Part shown: positions 55,354 through 64,000 of the stretch, one piece after another
Layout of the letters: each line of letters begins with the position of its first letter
Numbering within the stretch: the first letter of the stretch is position 1
Notes under the pieces: generated by a model
Databases searched by the model: none
What the model was told of the DNA's origin: nothing
Seen by the model: the letters and a program-made list of their open reading frames with translations, nothing else
Position numbers and translations under genes: made by a program
DNA from: Marinobacter sp. S6332
Lineage (GTDB): Bacteria > Pseudomonadota > Gammaproteobacteria > Pseudomonadales > Oleiphilaceae
Assembly: GCF_023016045.1 (NCBI RefSeq)
Contig: NZ_JALKAP010000008.1
Location: forward strand, 62,001-126,000
Length of the DNA stretch: 64,000 nt
Direction of reading: 5' to 3'

Positions 55354-56478
55354 ATGGCCATCGATTATCAGAGTCTTGCGGTAAAAGGCGTTCAGGCTTT
55401 GTCTCCCTATCAGCCGGGCAAACCTATTAGCGAGCTGGCTCGTCAATTGGGTCTAGACCCGGCTGCGATCATCAAGCTTGCGAGCAACGAGAATCCATTG
55501 GGCCCCAGTAAAATAGCTATTGCGGCGGCTGAAACTGCCTTGTCCGAGCTTTGCCTATACCCCGATGGCAACGGGTTTGAACTCAAACAGAAGCTGTCCA
55601 AGCGTCTTGGGGTTGGTGCTGATCAGATCACACTAGGCAATGGCTCCAACGATGTGCTTGAAGTCATTGCGCGTTGCTTTGCGGACGCCAGTTCCGAGGT
55701 TGTCTTTTCCCAGTATGCGTTTGCCGTTTATCCGATTGTTACTCAAGCTATTGGTGCCACAGCGGTCTCTGTGCCGGCTAAAGACTGGGGCCACGACCTT
55801 GATGCCATGGCGGCGGCAGTAACCGAGCGCACGCGGCTGGTATTTGTGGCCAACCCGAACAATCCTACGGGAACCGTGCACGACTCAGACGCCATTGAGG
55901 CGTTTCTCGACAAAATTCCGCAAAATGTTCTCGTGGTTTTAGACGAAGCCTACTGCGAATACATGACCGGAGAAAAAGATCCGGATGGTGTTGCGCTTCT
56001 AAGCCGTTTCCCCAACCTAATTGTGTGTCGTACTTTTTCCAAAGCTTGGGGGCTCGCGGCTTTGCGTGTCGGCTATAGCATTAGTTCACCGGCTATCGCT
56101 GATATTCTTAACCGTGTGCGCCAGCCTTTTAATGTGAACTCCCTCGCTCTTGCAGCCGCCACGGCAGTGCTGGATGACGAAGACTATCTACAACGTTCCC
56201 GCGAGGCGAATACAGCTGGGTTGAAGCAGCTACAAAAGGCCTTTGATGAAATGGGCCTTCGGTATATTCCGTCTTCGGGGAATTTTGTGGCCGTTGAAGT
56301 GGGGCCGCATGCCATGGGCGTGTATCAGGCGTTGCTGGCTCAGGGCGTAATAGTACGCCCTGTTGCGGGTTACGGCATGCCTAACCACCTGAGGGTGTCG
56401 GTAGGTTTGCCGTTGGAGAATGAGCAGTTTATCGACGCGCTCGCAAAAGCGTTGGTTGCGGCTGGGCAGGGCGCCTGA
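55354..56478 (+). CDS. hisC: Histidinol-phosphate / aromatic aminotransferase HisC
   Basis: A fold-type I PLP aminotransferase of 374 residues. ASNENPLGPSK, GNGSNDVLEVIARCF, VFVANPNNPTGTV and the PLP lysine in RTFSKAWGLAALRVGY identify HisC. Lying between pheA and tyrA-aroA it probably transaminates phenylpyruvate and hydroxyphenylpyruvate as well as, or instead of, imidazole acetol phosphate; many genomes have a second copy in the his operon. AAGGAAGG precedes the ATG. It ends one base before tyrA. Confidence 0.94.
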   Translation: MAIDYQSLAVKGVQALSPYQPGKPISELARQLGLDPAAIIKLASNENPLGPSKIAIAAAETALSELCLYPDGNGFELKQKLSKRLGVGADQITLGNGSNDVLEVIARCFADASSEVVFSQYAFAVYPIVTQAIGATAVSVPAKDWGHDLDAMAAAVTERTRLVFVANPNNPTGTVHDSDAIEAFLDKIPQNVLVVLDEAYCEYMTGEKDPDGVALLSRFPNLIVCRTFSKAWGLAALRVGYSISSPAIADILNRVRQPFNVNSLALAAATAVLDDEDYLQRSREANTAGLKQLQKAFDEMGLRYIPSSGNFVAVEVGPHAMGVYQALLAQGVIVRPVAGYGMPNHLRVSVGLPLENEQFIDALAKALVAAGQGA

Positions 56479-56479
56479 T

Positions 56480-58738
56480 ATGCCGCTGCGCGAACCGCTT
56501 TTCCAGCGAGTTGCGGTCATCGGGCTGGGCCTGATAGGTGGCTCGTTGGCCAGTGCCATTCGCAAAAATAGTCTGGCTCTAGATGTTGTTGGCGCAGACC
56601 TGCGTAAAGAAGATCTTGTGCTGGGCCAATCTTTGGGCGTGATTGATACGATCGCGGGTAGCACAGCGGAGGCGGTGCGTGGGGCAGATCTAGTTGTACT
56701 GGCGGTGCCAGTGCAGGCAACACGCAAGGTGTTGGAGGAAATTCGCCCGCATTTAGCGGCCGATGCCCTTCTTACCGATGTAGGTAGTACTAAATCTGGT
56801 TTTGTTAAGGATGTTGAGGCGGTGTTCGGAGAGTTTTCGCCCCGTATAATTCCAGGGCATCCGATTGCAGGGTCAGAACGCAGTGGTATTCGAGCCGCCA
56901 ACCCGGATATGTTCACCCATCACAAGGTGATACTCACGCCACCCGATAACGTCAGCGCCCCCCATCTGAAAAAGCTCCGTGCATTGTGGGAAGCCTGCGG
57001 TGCCACTGTGCTTACCATGTCGGTGGCGTATCACGATGAAGTCTTGGCGGCGACCAGCCACTTACCCCATCTAATTGCTTTCTCGTTGGTAGATACGTTG
57101 GCCGGCGAAGACGAGAATATGGATATTTTCCGGTATGCTGCTGGTGGGTTCCGCGACTTCACCCGGATTGCAGCCAGTGATCCGGTGATGTGGCACGATA
57201 TCTTTCTATCCAACCGCGACGCAGTACTTCGAGTCATTGACCATTTTACCCGGGATCTCGATCAGTTGCGCACGGCGATTGCCGATCAGGATGGCGCCAC
57301 GCTGCTGCGAGTATTCAGCCGCGCCAAAGCGGCACGCGAACACTTTTCAAAAATGCTTTCAGGACAGGCTTACGTGACAAATAATAGTGAAAATCAAGTG
57401 ACGTTTCGTCTTCAGCCCGGTGGTTCCGTAACCGGCGATATTCGAGTGCCCGGCGACAAGTCTATGTCCCACCGCTCGATTATGCTCGGGGCTCTCGCTG
57501 AGGGGATAACGGAAGTAAAGGGCTTCCTTGAAGGCGAGGACAGTCTCGCAACATTGCAGGCATTCCGCGATATGGGGGTTGCCATTGAAGGGCCGGATAA
57601 TGGCTTTGTACGTATTCACGGCGTTGGAATGCATGGGTTGCAGCCGCCCCGCGGCCCGATATATTTGGGGAACTCCGGCACTGGCATGCGCCTATTTACT
57701 GGCCTGTTGGCGGCACAGCCTTTTGAGTCCGAGCTAACCGGCGATGCCAGCCTTTCAGTCCGCCCTATGAATCGCGTTGCAGACCCGCTGCGGTCTATGG
57801 GTGCTGTTATCGATACAGCGGAGGGCGGTCGGCCGCCTTTAAAAATTAGAGGTAGTAAGGATAAGAAGCTGGTCGGTATCCACTATGACATGCCGGTTGC
57901 TAGTGCTCAGGTGAAATCTTGCCTGTTGCTTGCCGGCCTATATGCCGACGGCACTACCTCAGTCACCGAACCCGCACCAACGCGGGATCACACTGAGCGT
58001 ATGCTGGCTGGCTTTGGTTATAAAGTAGAACGCGACGGCCCAACTGCAAGCGTTACAGGTGGTGGCAAGCTAACAGCCAATGCGATTGATGTGCCTGCAG
58101 ATATTTCATCAGCGGCATTTTTTCTCGTTGCAGCCAGCATTGCACCTGATTCGGACCTGATACTACGCCATGTTGGAATGAACCCAACGCGAGTAGGTGT
58201 TATCAATATACTGCAGCAAATGGGCGCAAATATTGACATTATGGATGAGCGTGAGATTGGCGGTGAGCTGGTTGCTGACCTACGTGTGCGCTCTGCTGAA
58301 TTAAAGGGCATTGAGATCCCTGAAGATCAGGTGCCTCTGGCAATTGACGAATTTCCTGCCCTGTTTATTGCGGCCGCTTGCGCGTCCGGTCGTACGGTTT
58401 TGACCGGAGCAGAGGAACTACGGGTAAAAGAAAGTGACCGTATTCAAGTGATGGCGGATGGTTTGGCAGCGCTAGGCGTGAAAACTGAGGTTACAGAAGA
58501 CGGTATTATTATTGAAGGCGGACAAACCATTAAGGGCGGCTCCGTGCACAGCCACAGTGACCACCGTATAGCCATGTCGTTTGCTGTGGCTTCCTTGCGT
58601 GCCACTGGGGACATCGAAATTAATGACTGCGCAAATGTTGCGACATCCTTTCCCGGATTTGTAGAGTTGGCGCAACAAACAGGTATCAAAATCTCCGCCG
58701 AGGAGGCCAAAGCTGGCGTTGAACAGGGAGCAGATTAA
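56480..58738 (+). CDS. Bifunctional prephenate dehydrogenase / EPSP synthase (TyrA-AroA fusion)
   Basis: A 752-residue fusion. Residues 1-295 are prephenate dehydrogenase (Rossmann motif [14 protein letters not shown], then [12 protein letters not shown] and [10 protein letters not shown]), making hydroxyphenylpyruvate for tyrosine. Residues 303-745 are 5-enolpyruvylshikimate-3-phosphate synthase (Aro[40 protein letters not shown] and KESDRI), making the chorismate precursor. This joins a shared upstream step to one branch of the pathway. The same fusion is known in Pseudomonas. ATG 56480 starts one base after the hisC stop; the longer frame from 56420 would overlap hisC. Confidence 0.96.
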   Translation: MPLREPLFQRVAVIGLGLIGGSLASAIRKNSLALDVVGADLRKEDLVLGQSLGVIDTIAGSTAEAVRGADLVVLAVPVQATRKVLEEIRPHLAADALLTDVGSTKSGFVKDVEAVFGEFSPRIIPGHPIAGSERSGIRAANPDMFTHHKVILTPPDNVSAPHLKKLRALWEACGATVLTMSVAYHDEVLAATSHLPHLIAFSLVDTLAGEDENMDIFRYAAGGFRDFTRIAASDPVMWHDIFLSNRDAVLRVIDHFTRDLDQLRTAIADQDGATLLRVFSRAKAAREHFSKMLSGQAYVTNNSENQVTFRLQPGGSVTGDIRVPGDKSMSHRSIMLGALAEGITEVKGFLEGEDSLATLQAFRDMGVAIEGPDNGFVRIHGVGMHGLQPPRGPIYLGNSGTGMRLFTGLLAAQPFESELTGDASLSVRPMNRVADPLRSMGAVIDTAEGGRPPLKIRGSKDKKLVGIHYDMPVASAQVKSCLLLAGLYADGTTSVTEPAPTRDHTERMLAGFGYKVERDGPTASVTGGGKLTANAIDVPADISSAAFFLVAASIAPDSDLILRHVGMNPTRVGVINILQQMGANIDIMDEREIGGELVADLRVRSAELKGIEIPEDQVPLAIDEFPALFIAAACASGRTVLTGAEELRVKESDRIQVMADGLAALGVKTEVTEDGIIIEGGQTIKGGSVHSHSDHRIAMSFAVASLRATGDIEINDCANVATSFPGFVELAQQTGIKISAEEAKAGVEQGAD

Positions 58739-59418
58739 TGTCGCAAGACAATGCACCAGTCATCGCAGTGGACGGCCCAGGCGGGTCTGGAAAGGGCACT
58801 GTTACGCAAATGTTGGCGAAAAAACTTGGCTGGCATTTGCTCGACAGTGGCGCGCTTTATCGGTTGACCGCGCTTGCAGCAATTCGCCAAAACGTGTCGC
58901 TAGATAACGAAACGGAACTTGTGCGCGTCGCTGCTTCACTCGATGTGGCTTTTGAACCCACACCGGAGGGGGAGCCTGCAAAAGTGATTCTTTCAGGTGA
59001 GGACGTTACCGCCGAGATCCGTACGGAAACCTGTGGCGACAACGCATCCCGTATTGCTGTAATGCAACCGGTTCGCGATGCTCTGTTACAGCGCCAGCGC
59101 GACTTCCAGCAAGAGCCGGGACTCGTTGCCGATGGACGCGATATGGGAACCGTTGTGTTTCCGAATGCCTCGGTCAAGATTTTCCTGACAGCCAGTGCGG
59201 AAGAACGAGCGCACCGGCGTTTTAGCCAGTTGAAGGCTGCGGGTGTCGATGTTAGTATTGACGCCCTTTTAGAAGAGATACGGGTTCGTGATGAACGGGA
59301 TATGAACCGTTCCGCAGCCCCTCTCAAGCCCGCAGATGATGCGCAAGTCATTGATTCTACAGGTTTGAGTATAAAGGAGGTGTTAGACAGGTGTTTGGCC
59401 GCTGTAGGTCAGGCCTGA
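58738..59418 (+). CDS. cmk: Cytidylate kinase
   Basis: Phosphorylates CMP and dCMP. The 226-residue protein has the P-loop [16 protein letters not shown], the CMP-binding [15 protein letters not shown], and the [19 protein letters not shown] segment typical of bacterial Cmk. The ATG overlaps the aroA stop by one base (TAATG). rpsA follows after 131 bp, the order conserved from E. coli to Pseudomonas. Confidence 0.96.
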   Translation: MSQDNAPVIAVDGPGGSGKGTVTQMLAKKLGWHLLDSGALYRLTALAAIRQNVSLDNETELVRVAASLDVAFEPTPEGEPAKVILSGEDVTAEIRTETCGDNASRIAVMQPVRDALLQRQRDFQQEPGLVADGRDMGTVVFPNASVKIFLTASAEERAHRRFSQLKAAGVDVSIDALLEEIRVRDERDMNRSAAPLKPADDAQVIDSTGLSIKEVLDRCLAAVGQA

Positions 59419-59549
59419 CGGCACCTTTTTGGCGTTGAAATGCCGGGAACAGCGCAACCTGCCAGCCGCTGGCTGATTTCCGGAACTTATTAACAGACCG
59501 TGTTGCTGGCGACACGGAGCATACTTGCATTGAACCTATAGGACTCATA

Positions 59550-61244
59550 ATGAGCGAGAGCTTTGCGGATCTTTTTGAAGAAAGTCTAAAAGAAATTGAC
59601 ATGAAACCAGGTTCCATCGTCCAGGGAACCGTAGTTGATGTCGATAGCGACTGGGTCACAGTTAACGCCGGGCTGAAGTCCGAAGGTGTTATCCCCGCCT
59701 CCCAGTTCCTGAATGAAAAAGGCGAGTTGGAAGTAGCTATTGGCGACCTTGTCGACGTAGCACTGGATGCAGTGGAAGATGGTTTCGGTGAAACCCGTCT
59801 TTCCCGTGAAAAGGCCAAGCGTGCTGAATCTTGGAAGGTGCTTGAGAAGTCCTTCGAAGCTGAAGAAGTGGTTAAAGGTATTATTAACGGTAAGGTCAAA
59901 GGCGGTTTCACCGTTGATCTGGCCGGTATTCGCGCGTTCCTGCCGGGTTCTCTGGTAGATGTTCGCCCGGTTCGCGACACTGCGCACCTGGAAAACAAAG
60001 AACTCGAATTCAAAGTTATCAAGCTAGACCAGAAGCGTAACAACGTGGTTGTTTCTCGCCGCGCCGTTCTGGAAGCTGAAAACAGCGCTGAGCGTGAAGC
60101 TCTGCTTGAAACCCTGACCGAAGGTCTGGAAATCAAGGGTATCGTTAAGAACCTGACTGACTACGGCGCGTTCGTAGATCTGGGCGGTGTTGACGGCCTG
60201 CTGCACATTACCGATATGGCTTGGAAGCGCATCAAGCACCCGAGCGAAATCGTAAACGTTGGTGACGAAATCAACGTTAAGGTTCTGAAGTTCGATCGTG
60301 AGCGTAATCGTGTATCTCTGGGTCTTAAGCAGCTGGGTGAAGATCCCTGGGTTGATATCAAAGGCCGTTACCCTGAGGGTACCAAGGTTACTGCACGCGT
60401 AACCAACCTAACCGACTACGGCTGCTTCGCTGAGCTGGAAGAAGGTGTTGAAGGTCTGGTTCACGTATCCGAAATGGACTGGACCAACAAGAACATCCAC
60501 CCATCTAAAGTTGTTAATGTTGGCGACGAAGTGGGCGTGATGATTCTGGACATCGACGAAGAGCGTCGTCGTATTTCTCTGGGTATCAAGCAGTGTGTAT
60601 CTAACCCATGGGAAGATTTCTCCGGCAACTTCAACAAGGGCGACCGTATCTCCGGTAAGATCAAGTCAATCACTGACTTCGGCATCTTCATCGGTCTAGA
60701 CGGTGGCATTGATGGTCTGGTTCATTTGTCAGACATCAGCTGGAATGAAACCGGCGAAGAAGCCGTTCGTGAATACAAGAAGGGTGACGATGTTGACACC
60801 GTTATCCTGTCTGTAGATCCCGAGCGTGAGCGTATCTCTCTTGGTATCAAGCAGCTTGAAAGCGATCCGTTCGCTGAGTTTGTTCAGCTGAACGATAAAG
60901 GCTCCATTGTTAAGGGCACTGTTTCCGCCGTTGACGCTAAGGCAGCCACTATCGCTTTGAATGACGAAGTTGAGGCGGTATTGAAGGCGTCTGAAATTAG
61001 CCGTGATCGCGTTGAAGATGCGCGTAACGCTCTGAAAGAAGGCGAAGAAGTCGAAGCTAAGATTATCAGCATCGATCGCAAAAACCGCATCATCAACCTG
61101 TCTGTTAAGTCTAAGGACGTAGAAGACGACAAGCAGGCTATTGATACTGTGCGCAGTAAAGCTGCAGAATCTGCTTCCGGTGCGACCACCATTGGTGATC
61201 TCATTAAGGAACAAATGCAGCAGCAGAACGCCAATAAGGACTAA
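59550..61244 (+). CDS. rpsA: 30S ribosomal protein S1
   Basis: Binds mRNA upstream of start codons and brings it to the ribosome. The 564-residue protein holds six S1 RNA-binding domains (about 21-86, 106-171, 192-260, 277-347, 364-434 and 451-520); domains 3-6 show the clear G-x-V-x3-T-x-Y/F-G pattern, such as [21 protein letters not shown]. The first two bind the ribosome. The 131 bp leader may carry the autoregulatory structure known for rpsA, which I did not resolve. A strong terminator follows. Confidence 0.97.
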   Translation: MSESFADLFEESLKEIDMKPGSIVQGTVVDVDSDWVTVNAGLKSEGVIPASQFLNEKGELEVAIGDLVDVALDAVEDGFGETRLSREKAKRAESWKVLEKSFEAEEVVKGIINGKVKGGFTVDLAGIRAFLPGSLVDVRPVRDTAHLENKELEFKVIKLDQKRNNVVVSRRAVLEAENSAEREALLETLTEGLEIKGIVKNLTDYGAFVDLGGVDGLLHITDMAWKRIKHPSEIVNVGDEINVKVLKFDRERNRVSLGLKQLGEDPWVDIKGRYPEGTKVTARVTNLTDYGCFAELEEGVEGLVHVSEMDWTNKNIHPSKVVNVGDEVGVMILDIDEERRRISLGIKQCVSNPWEDFSGNFNKGDRISGKIKSITDFGIFIGLDGGIDGLVHLSDISWNETGEEAVREYKKGDDVDTVILSVDPERERISLGIKQLESDPFAEFVQLNDKGSIVKGTVSAVDAKAATIALNDEVEAVLKASEISRDRVEDARNALKEGEEVEAKIISIDRKNRIINLSVKSKDVEDDKQAIDTVRSKAAESASGATTIGDLIKEQMQQQNANKD

Positions 61245-61260
61245 TCTCCGATTGGTATGA

Positions 61261-61291
61261 AAAAAACGGGCTCTAAGAGCCCGTTTTTTTT
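61261..61291 (+). terminator. Intrinsic terminator of rpsA
   Basis: A 13 bp stem running from an A6 stretch through CGGGCTC (61261-61273) pairs with GAGCCCGT and a T-run (61277-61289) around a TAA loop. More T residues follow. This is a strong Rho-independent terminator 16 bp after the rpsA stop. Confidence 0.95.
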
Positions 61292-61376
61292 GTGTTTTTT
61301 TTCGATTTAGCTAAACTGAAGAGGTGGGAATTCGGCAATAAACGGTCGAATAAAAAAGAAAAGAGGGAAGTACCAC

Positions 61377-61673
61377 ATGACGAAGTCTGAACTGGTCGAA
61401 TTGATTGCCTCAAAACAAACACAGCTTTCTGTAAAAGATGTGGAGCTGGCGGTAAAAACAATTATTGAGCATATGTCCCAGTCGCTTGCCAATGGGCAGC
61501 GGATTGAAATTCGGGGATTTGGCAGTTTTTCGCTTCATCATCGGGCGGCCCGTACAGGGCGGAACCCGAAAACCGGTGAAGCTGTGCAGTTGCCGGCAAA
61601 GTATGTTCCACACTTCAAGCCCGGAAAGGAGCTCCGCGAACAGGTGAATGACAGTTTAAAACAAGGGTTTTAG
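61377..61673 (+). CDS. ihfB: Integration host factor beta subunit
   Basis: A 98-residue member of the HU/IHF family that, with IHF-alpha, bends DNA sharply at specific sites. [23 protein letters not shown], the [26 protein letters not shown] segment with the R-N-P tip (whose proline intercalates in DNA) and [12 protein letters not shown] are as in IhfB. It lies between rpsA and lapA, the usual place. Confidence 0.96.
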   Translation: MTKSELVELIASKQTQLSVKDVELAVKTIIEHMSQSLANGQRIEIRGFGSFSLHHRAARTGRNPKTGEAVQLPAKYVPHFKPGKELREQVNDSLKQGF

Positions 61674-61740
61674 GCTTTTCATCTTTGCGGCGAACCACCT
61701 ATAATTCTGGCACTTAAAAGCATTTGGGAGAGCGAGATCT

Positions 61741-62043
61741 ATGGCAGGATTGCAGAAGATCCTTTTGATTCTGTTGGTGCTGATCCTAGTGTTACTGGCG
61801 CTTGTTTTCTCTCTCAATAATCAGATGGCAGTGGCTCTCAATTTTTTGGTGTTCGAGACTAAGCCCCATGGTGTTGCCATTTGGATTATCATGTCTTTTA
61901 TTGTTGGCGCTCTAGTAGGCATATTAATGACCCTTCTCGCCACATTCCGCACATCGGTTTCCCGTCGCACCCTTCAGAAACGGCTTGATCGCGCCGAGCA
62001 GGCATTGGAGAAGTCCAGAGCCCAAAACGACCAGGTCGTTTAA
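61741..62043 (+). CDS. lapA: Lipopolysaccharide assembly protein LapA
   Basis: A 100-residue inner-membrane protein with two helices (about 5-25 and 43-65), a DUF1049 core (SLNNQMAVALNFL) and a cytoplasmic coiled coil. With LapB it takes part in control of LPS synthesis by adjusting FtsH-mediated LpxC turnover. Its TAA overlaps the lapB ATG by one base. Confidence 0.92.
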   Translation: MAGLQKILLILLVLILVLLALVFSLNNQMAVALNFLVFETKPHGVAIWIIMSFIVGALVGILMTLLATFRTSVSRRTLQKRLDRAEQALEKSRAQNDQVV

Positions 62044-63212
62044 TGGACATAGTGCTTCATTGGCTGCTGTTAACGATTGCAGTTGCCGTTGGCTGGTTTG
62101 TTGGGCGTCTGGGTAACGGCCGTAATCAAGCCCAGGCAAGGGTTGCAGACGAAGAATCCGTTAAAGATCGGCTGCAGTTTTTGTTTACGAACTACTCCGA
62201 TCAGGCTGTCGACAATTTCGTTCAATCCCTTGCTGTTAATAAAGATACGGTAAGTCTCCATCTTTCTATTGGTCGTCACTTTCGCAATAAAGGTGAGACC
62301 GATCGAGCCATCTTGGTTCATCAGAACTTGCTTGCCAGGCCAGAGCTTCCTCCGCGATTCTCCCCTCAGGTAACGCTTGAGCTGGCCATGGACTTTCTCA
62401 ATGCTGGCTTGTTGGACCGCGCTGAAGCATTGCTGCAGCAACTGATGGGTGATCGCGAGTATGGGCGCAAAGCTGCACAACAATTAATTGAACTGTATCA
62501 GCAAGAAAGAGAGTGGGGTAAGGCTGCAGACGTCGCGCGTACTCTAACCAGAAACGATGCAGATCCGAGCATGTTCAAGGATCTTGCCTACCTTACCTGT
62601 GAGTTGGCGGAAAAAGCTCTCGCGCAGGACGACCGCTGGGCTGCTCAAAAACTTGCCAAAGAAGCGTTGGATTACGATCACTCCTGCGTTCGTGCAACCC
62701 TTATACTGATGAAAATTCTGGTCCGGCAGGGCAGCTATCGGGAAGCAGGTAATCAAGGGCTAAAAGTTTTTGATCAGAACCCGGATTTTGGTCCAGAATC
62801 TATTGATCGATTAATGAAGCTAGAGCATGAGCATGGCGATATAGGCCGGCTCGTAAAAAAACTTCGCAAACTATACGAAGCCTATCCAAGTACCAGTTTG
62901 TTGCTGGCTTTGGCTGAGTCTGTTGAGCGGGACTCCGGTCGCCCTGCAGCTATCGACCTGTTACGTAGGGAGCTGGAAATTCGCCCCAGTATGCGAGGGC
63001 TTTTGCGGCTCGTGGAGATGGCAGGCTATGAGAAGGGCATGACCACAGACGAAGGTCGATTGGTGAGTCGTATCGGGCTCTTGATTCTCGCCAACAGACC
63101 GGTTTACCGCTGTGTAAGCTGTGGTTTCTCAGGCCAGCAACTTCACTGGCTGTGCCCGAGCTGTAAACAATGGGAAACTGTTCGCCCGATTCAGGGCGTT
63201 GAAGCTGAATAA
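62043..63212 (+). CDS. lapB: Lipopolysaccharide assembly protein LapB
   Basis: LapB (YciM) joins FtsH and LPS-related factors, promoting LpxC degradation. Of 389 residues, the first 20 form a membrane anchor (IVLHWLLLTIAVAVGWFVG), the middle is a row of TPR-type helices (roughly 60-345) and the end is a rubredoxin-like metal site, YRCVSCGFSG followed by LCPSCKQWE, with four cysteines binding iron. It is coupled to lapA by a one-base overlap. Confidence 0.95.
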   Translation: MDIVLHWLLLTIAVAVGWFVGRLGNGRNQAQARVADEESVKDRLQFLFTNYSDQAVDNFVQSLAVNKDTVSLHLSIGRHFRNKGETDRAILVHQNLLARPELPPRFSPQVTLELAMDFLNAGLLDRAEALLQQLMGDREYGRKAAQQLIELYQQEREWGKAADVARTLTRNDADPSMFKDLAYLTCELAEKALAQDDRWAAQKLAKEALDYDHSCVRATLILMKILVRQGSYREAGNQGLKVFDQNPDFGPESIDRLMKLEHEHGDIGRLVKKLRKLYEAYPSTSLLLALAESVERDSGRPAAIDLLRRELEIRPSMRGLLRLVEMAGYEKGMTTDEGRLVSRIGLLILANRPVYRCVSCGFSGQQLHWLCPSCKQWETVRPIQGVEAE

Positions 63213-63259
63213 TTAGTTATCGATTCCCTCTACTATAAAACCCCGCAGGACATTTCAAC

Positions 63260-63970
63260 GTGCAAACTTCTAACGACCCCAAAATTATCGTGGCTCTGGA
63301 CTTCCCCTCTGCAAACCCGGCGCTGGAACTGGCAGATAAGCTGGACCCTGCCAAATGCCGGTTGAAGGTTGGCAAAGAACTCTTCACCCGCTCCGGCCCG
63401 CAGTTAGTTGAAAGTTTGCAGAAGCGCGGTTTTGATGTGTTTCTGGATCTGAAATTTCACGACATTCCCAATACCGCCTCAGCGGCCGTGGCTGCGGCGG
63501 CTGATCTGGGTGTGTGGATGGTGAATGTCCACGCCTCGGGCGGCGCGAAGATGATGCTGGCCTGTCGCGAGCGGCTGAATCCCTTTGGCAAAGATAAGCC
63601 TTTGTTGATCGCCGTTACGGTGCTGACCAGCATGGGTGCTGAAGATCTTGCAGGAATTGGTATCACAGGCTCGCCGGAAGCTCAGGTGTCCCGCTTGGCA
63701 ACACTAACCCGGAATTGTGGTCTGGACGGCGTAGTCTGCTCCGCGCAGGAAGCGAAGAAGCTGAAAACAGAGCAGGGCATCGATTTCAAGCTGGTTACTC
63801 CTGGAATCCGGCCCCTGACTGCCGACAAAGGCGATCAGCAACGCATCATGACCCCCAGCGATGCCCTCCAAGCCGGTTCCGACTACCTTGTTATAGGTCG
63901 CCCGATTACCCAGACGGCTGATCCACTGGCAGCGCTTGAGGCCATTCATGCTGAGGTGATCGGGCTTTAG
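63260..63970 (+). CDS. pyrF: Orotidine 5'-phosphate decarboxylase
   Basis: Catalyses the last step of UMP synthesis. The 236-residue TIM barrel has [16 protein letters not shown], the catalytic Lys/Asp set in [12 protein letters not shown], and the phosphate-binding [12 protein letters not shown]. It starts with GTG at 63260 and lies 47 bp after lapB, as in Pseudomonas and E. coli. Confidence 0.96.
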   Translation: MQTSNDPKIIVALDFPSANPALELADKLDPAKCRLKVGKELFTRSGPQLVESLQKRGFDVFLDLKFHDIPNTASAAVAAAADLGVWMVNVHASGGAKMMLACRERLNPFGKDKPLLIAVTVLTSMGAEDLAGIGITGSPEAQVSRLATLTRNCGLDGVVCSAQEAKKLKTEQGIDFKLVTPGIRPLTADKGDQQRIMTPSDALQAGSDYLVIGRPITQTADPLAALEAIHAEVIGL

Positions 63971-63985
63971 CTTGGTGTTTTGATT

Positions 63986-63997
63986 GGGCTTCGGCCC
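63986..63997 (+). terminator. Possible terminator hairpin after pyrF
   Basis: GGGC-TTCG-GCCC, a stable UUCG tetraloop hairpin, lies 15 bp after the pyrF stop. The window ends before a T-run could be seen, so termination is probable but unproven. Confidence 0.4.
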
Positions 63998-64000
63998 TAG

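Overview
The window reads as a core chromosomal segment of a marine gammaproteobacterium, most likely Marinobacter or a close relative. The inference rests on Pseudomonas-like gene orders (DUF2066/CDP-alcohol transferase/hda; nadC/DUF1631/ampDE; serC-pheA-hisC-tyrA::aroA-cmk-rpsA-ihfB-lapAB-pyrF) combined with sodium-pump oadGAB genes, a TRAP transporter and an imuA-imuB-dnaE2 cassette. No phage, integrase, insertion sequence or CRISPR array was seen. All large genes are intact; only the first is cut by the window edge.

Layout. 1-3450 (+): end of a DUF2066 gene, CDP-alcohol phosphatidyltransferase, hda, an orphan ParA-type ATPase and a YqcC-family gene. 3480-10652: nadC (-), then DUF1631, ampD, ampE and a chemoreceptor (+). 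10816-17562 (-): pepA-holC-valS-panE-like-pduO type adenosyltransferase, read right to left. 17812-19969 (+): lptF-lptG, facing an RDD gene (-). 20683-25689 (+): alaS, lysC, csrA, tRNA-Ser(GCT) and two identical tRNA-Arg(ACG). 25778-30426 (-): a winged-helix regulator, dctM, dctQ, dctP and a membrane-anchored TlpA-like thioredoxin. 30544-36978: pxpA, a DUF2058 gene (-), dbpA and oadGAB. 37285-42529 (-): dnaE2, imuB and imuA behind a perfect LexA palindrome. 42673-50336: phhB, DUF2897, YdhR-like, yghU and ZIP genes, then ftsH-like, a thiamine-binding-family gene and ggt (-), then purU. 50461-63970 (+): gyrA followed by the serine/aromatic/histidine biosynthesis and ribosomal cluster ending in lapAB and pyrF.

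The least ordinary signal is a family of long hairpin elements at 10661-10771, 12177-12281 and 15417-15520, with a composite relative at 37080-37230. Each has a near-perfect outer stem of 25-29 bp whose sequence differs in every copy. The 53-54 nt cap is conserved and itself holds two small hairpins whose stems covary while their apical loops stay alike. One copy lies in frame inside the panE-like gene and adds exactly 35 codons. Other items worth checking are a helically phased TGACA array before the DUF1631 gene, a string of short hairpins between the two tRNA-Arg genes, a structured leader before oadGAB, and an FtsH-type protease translationally coupled to a thiamine-binding-family protein.
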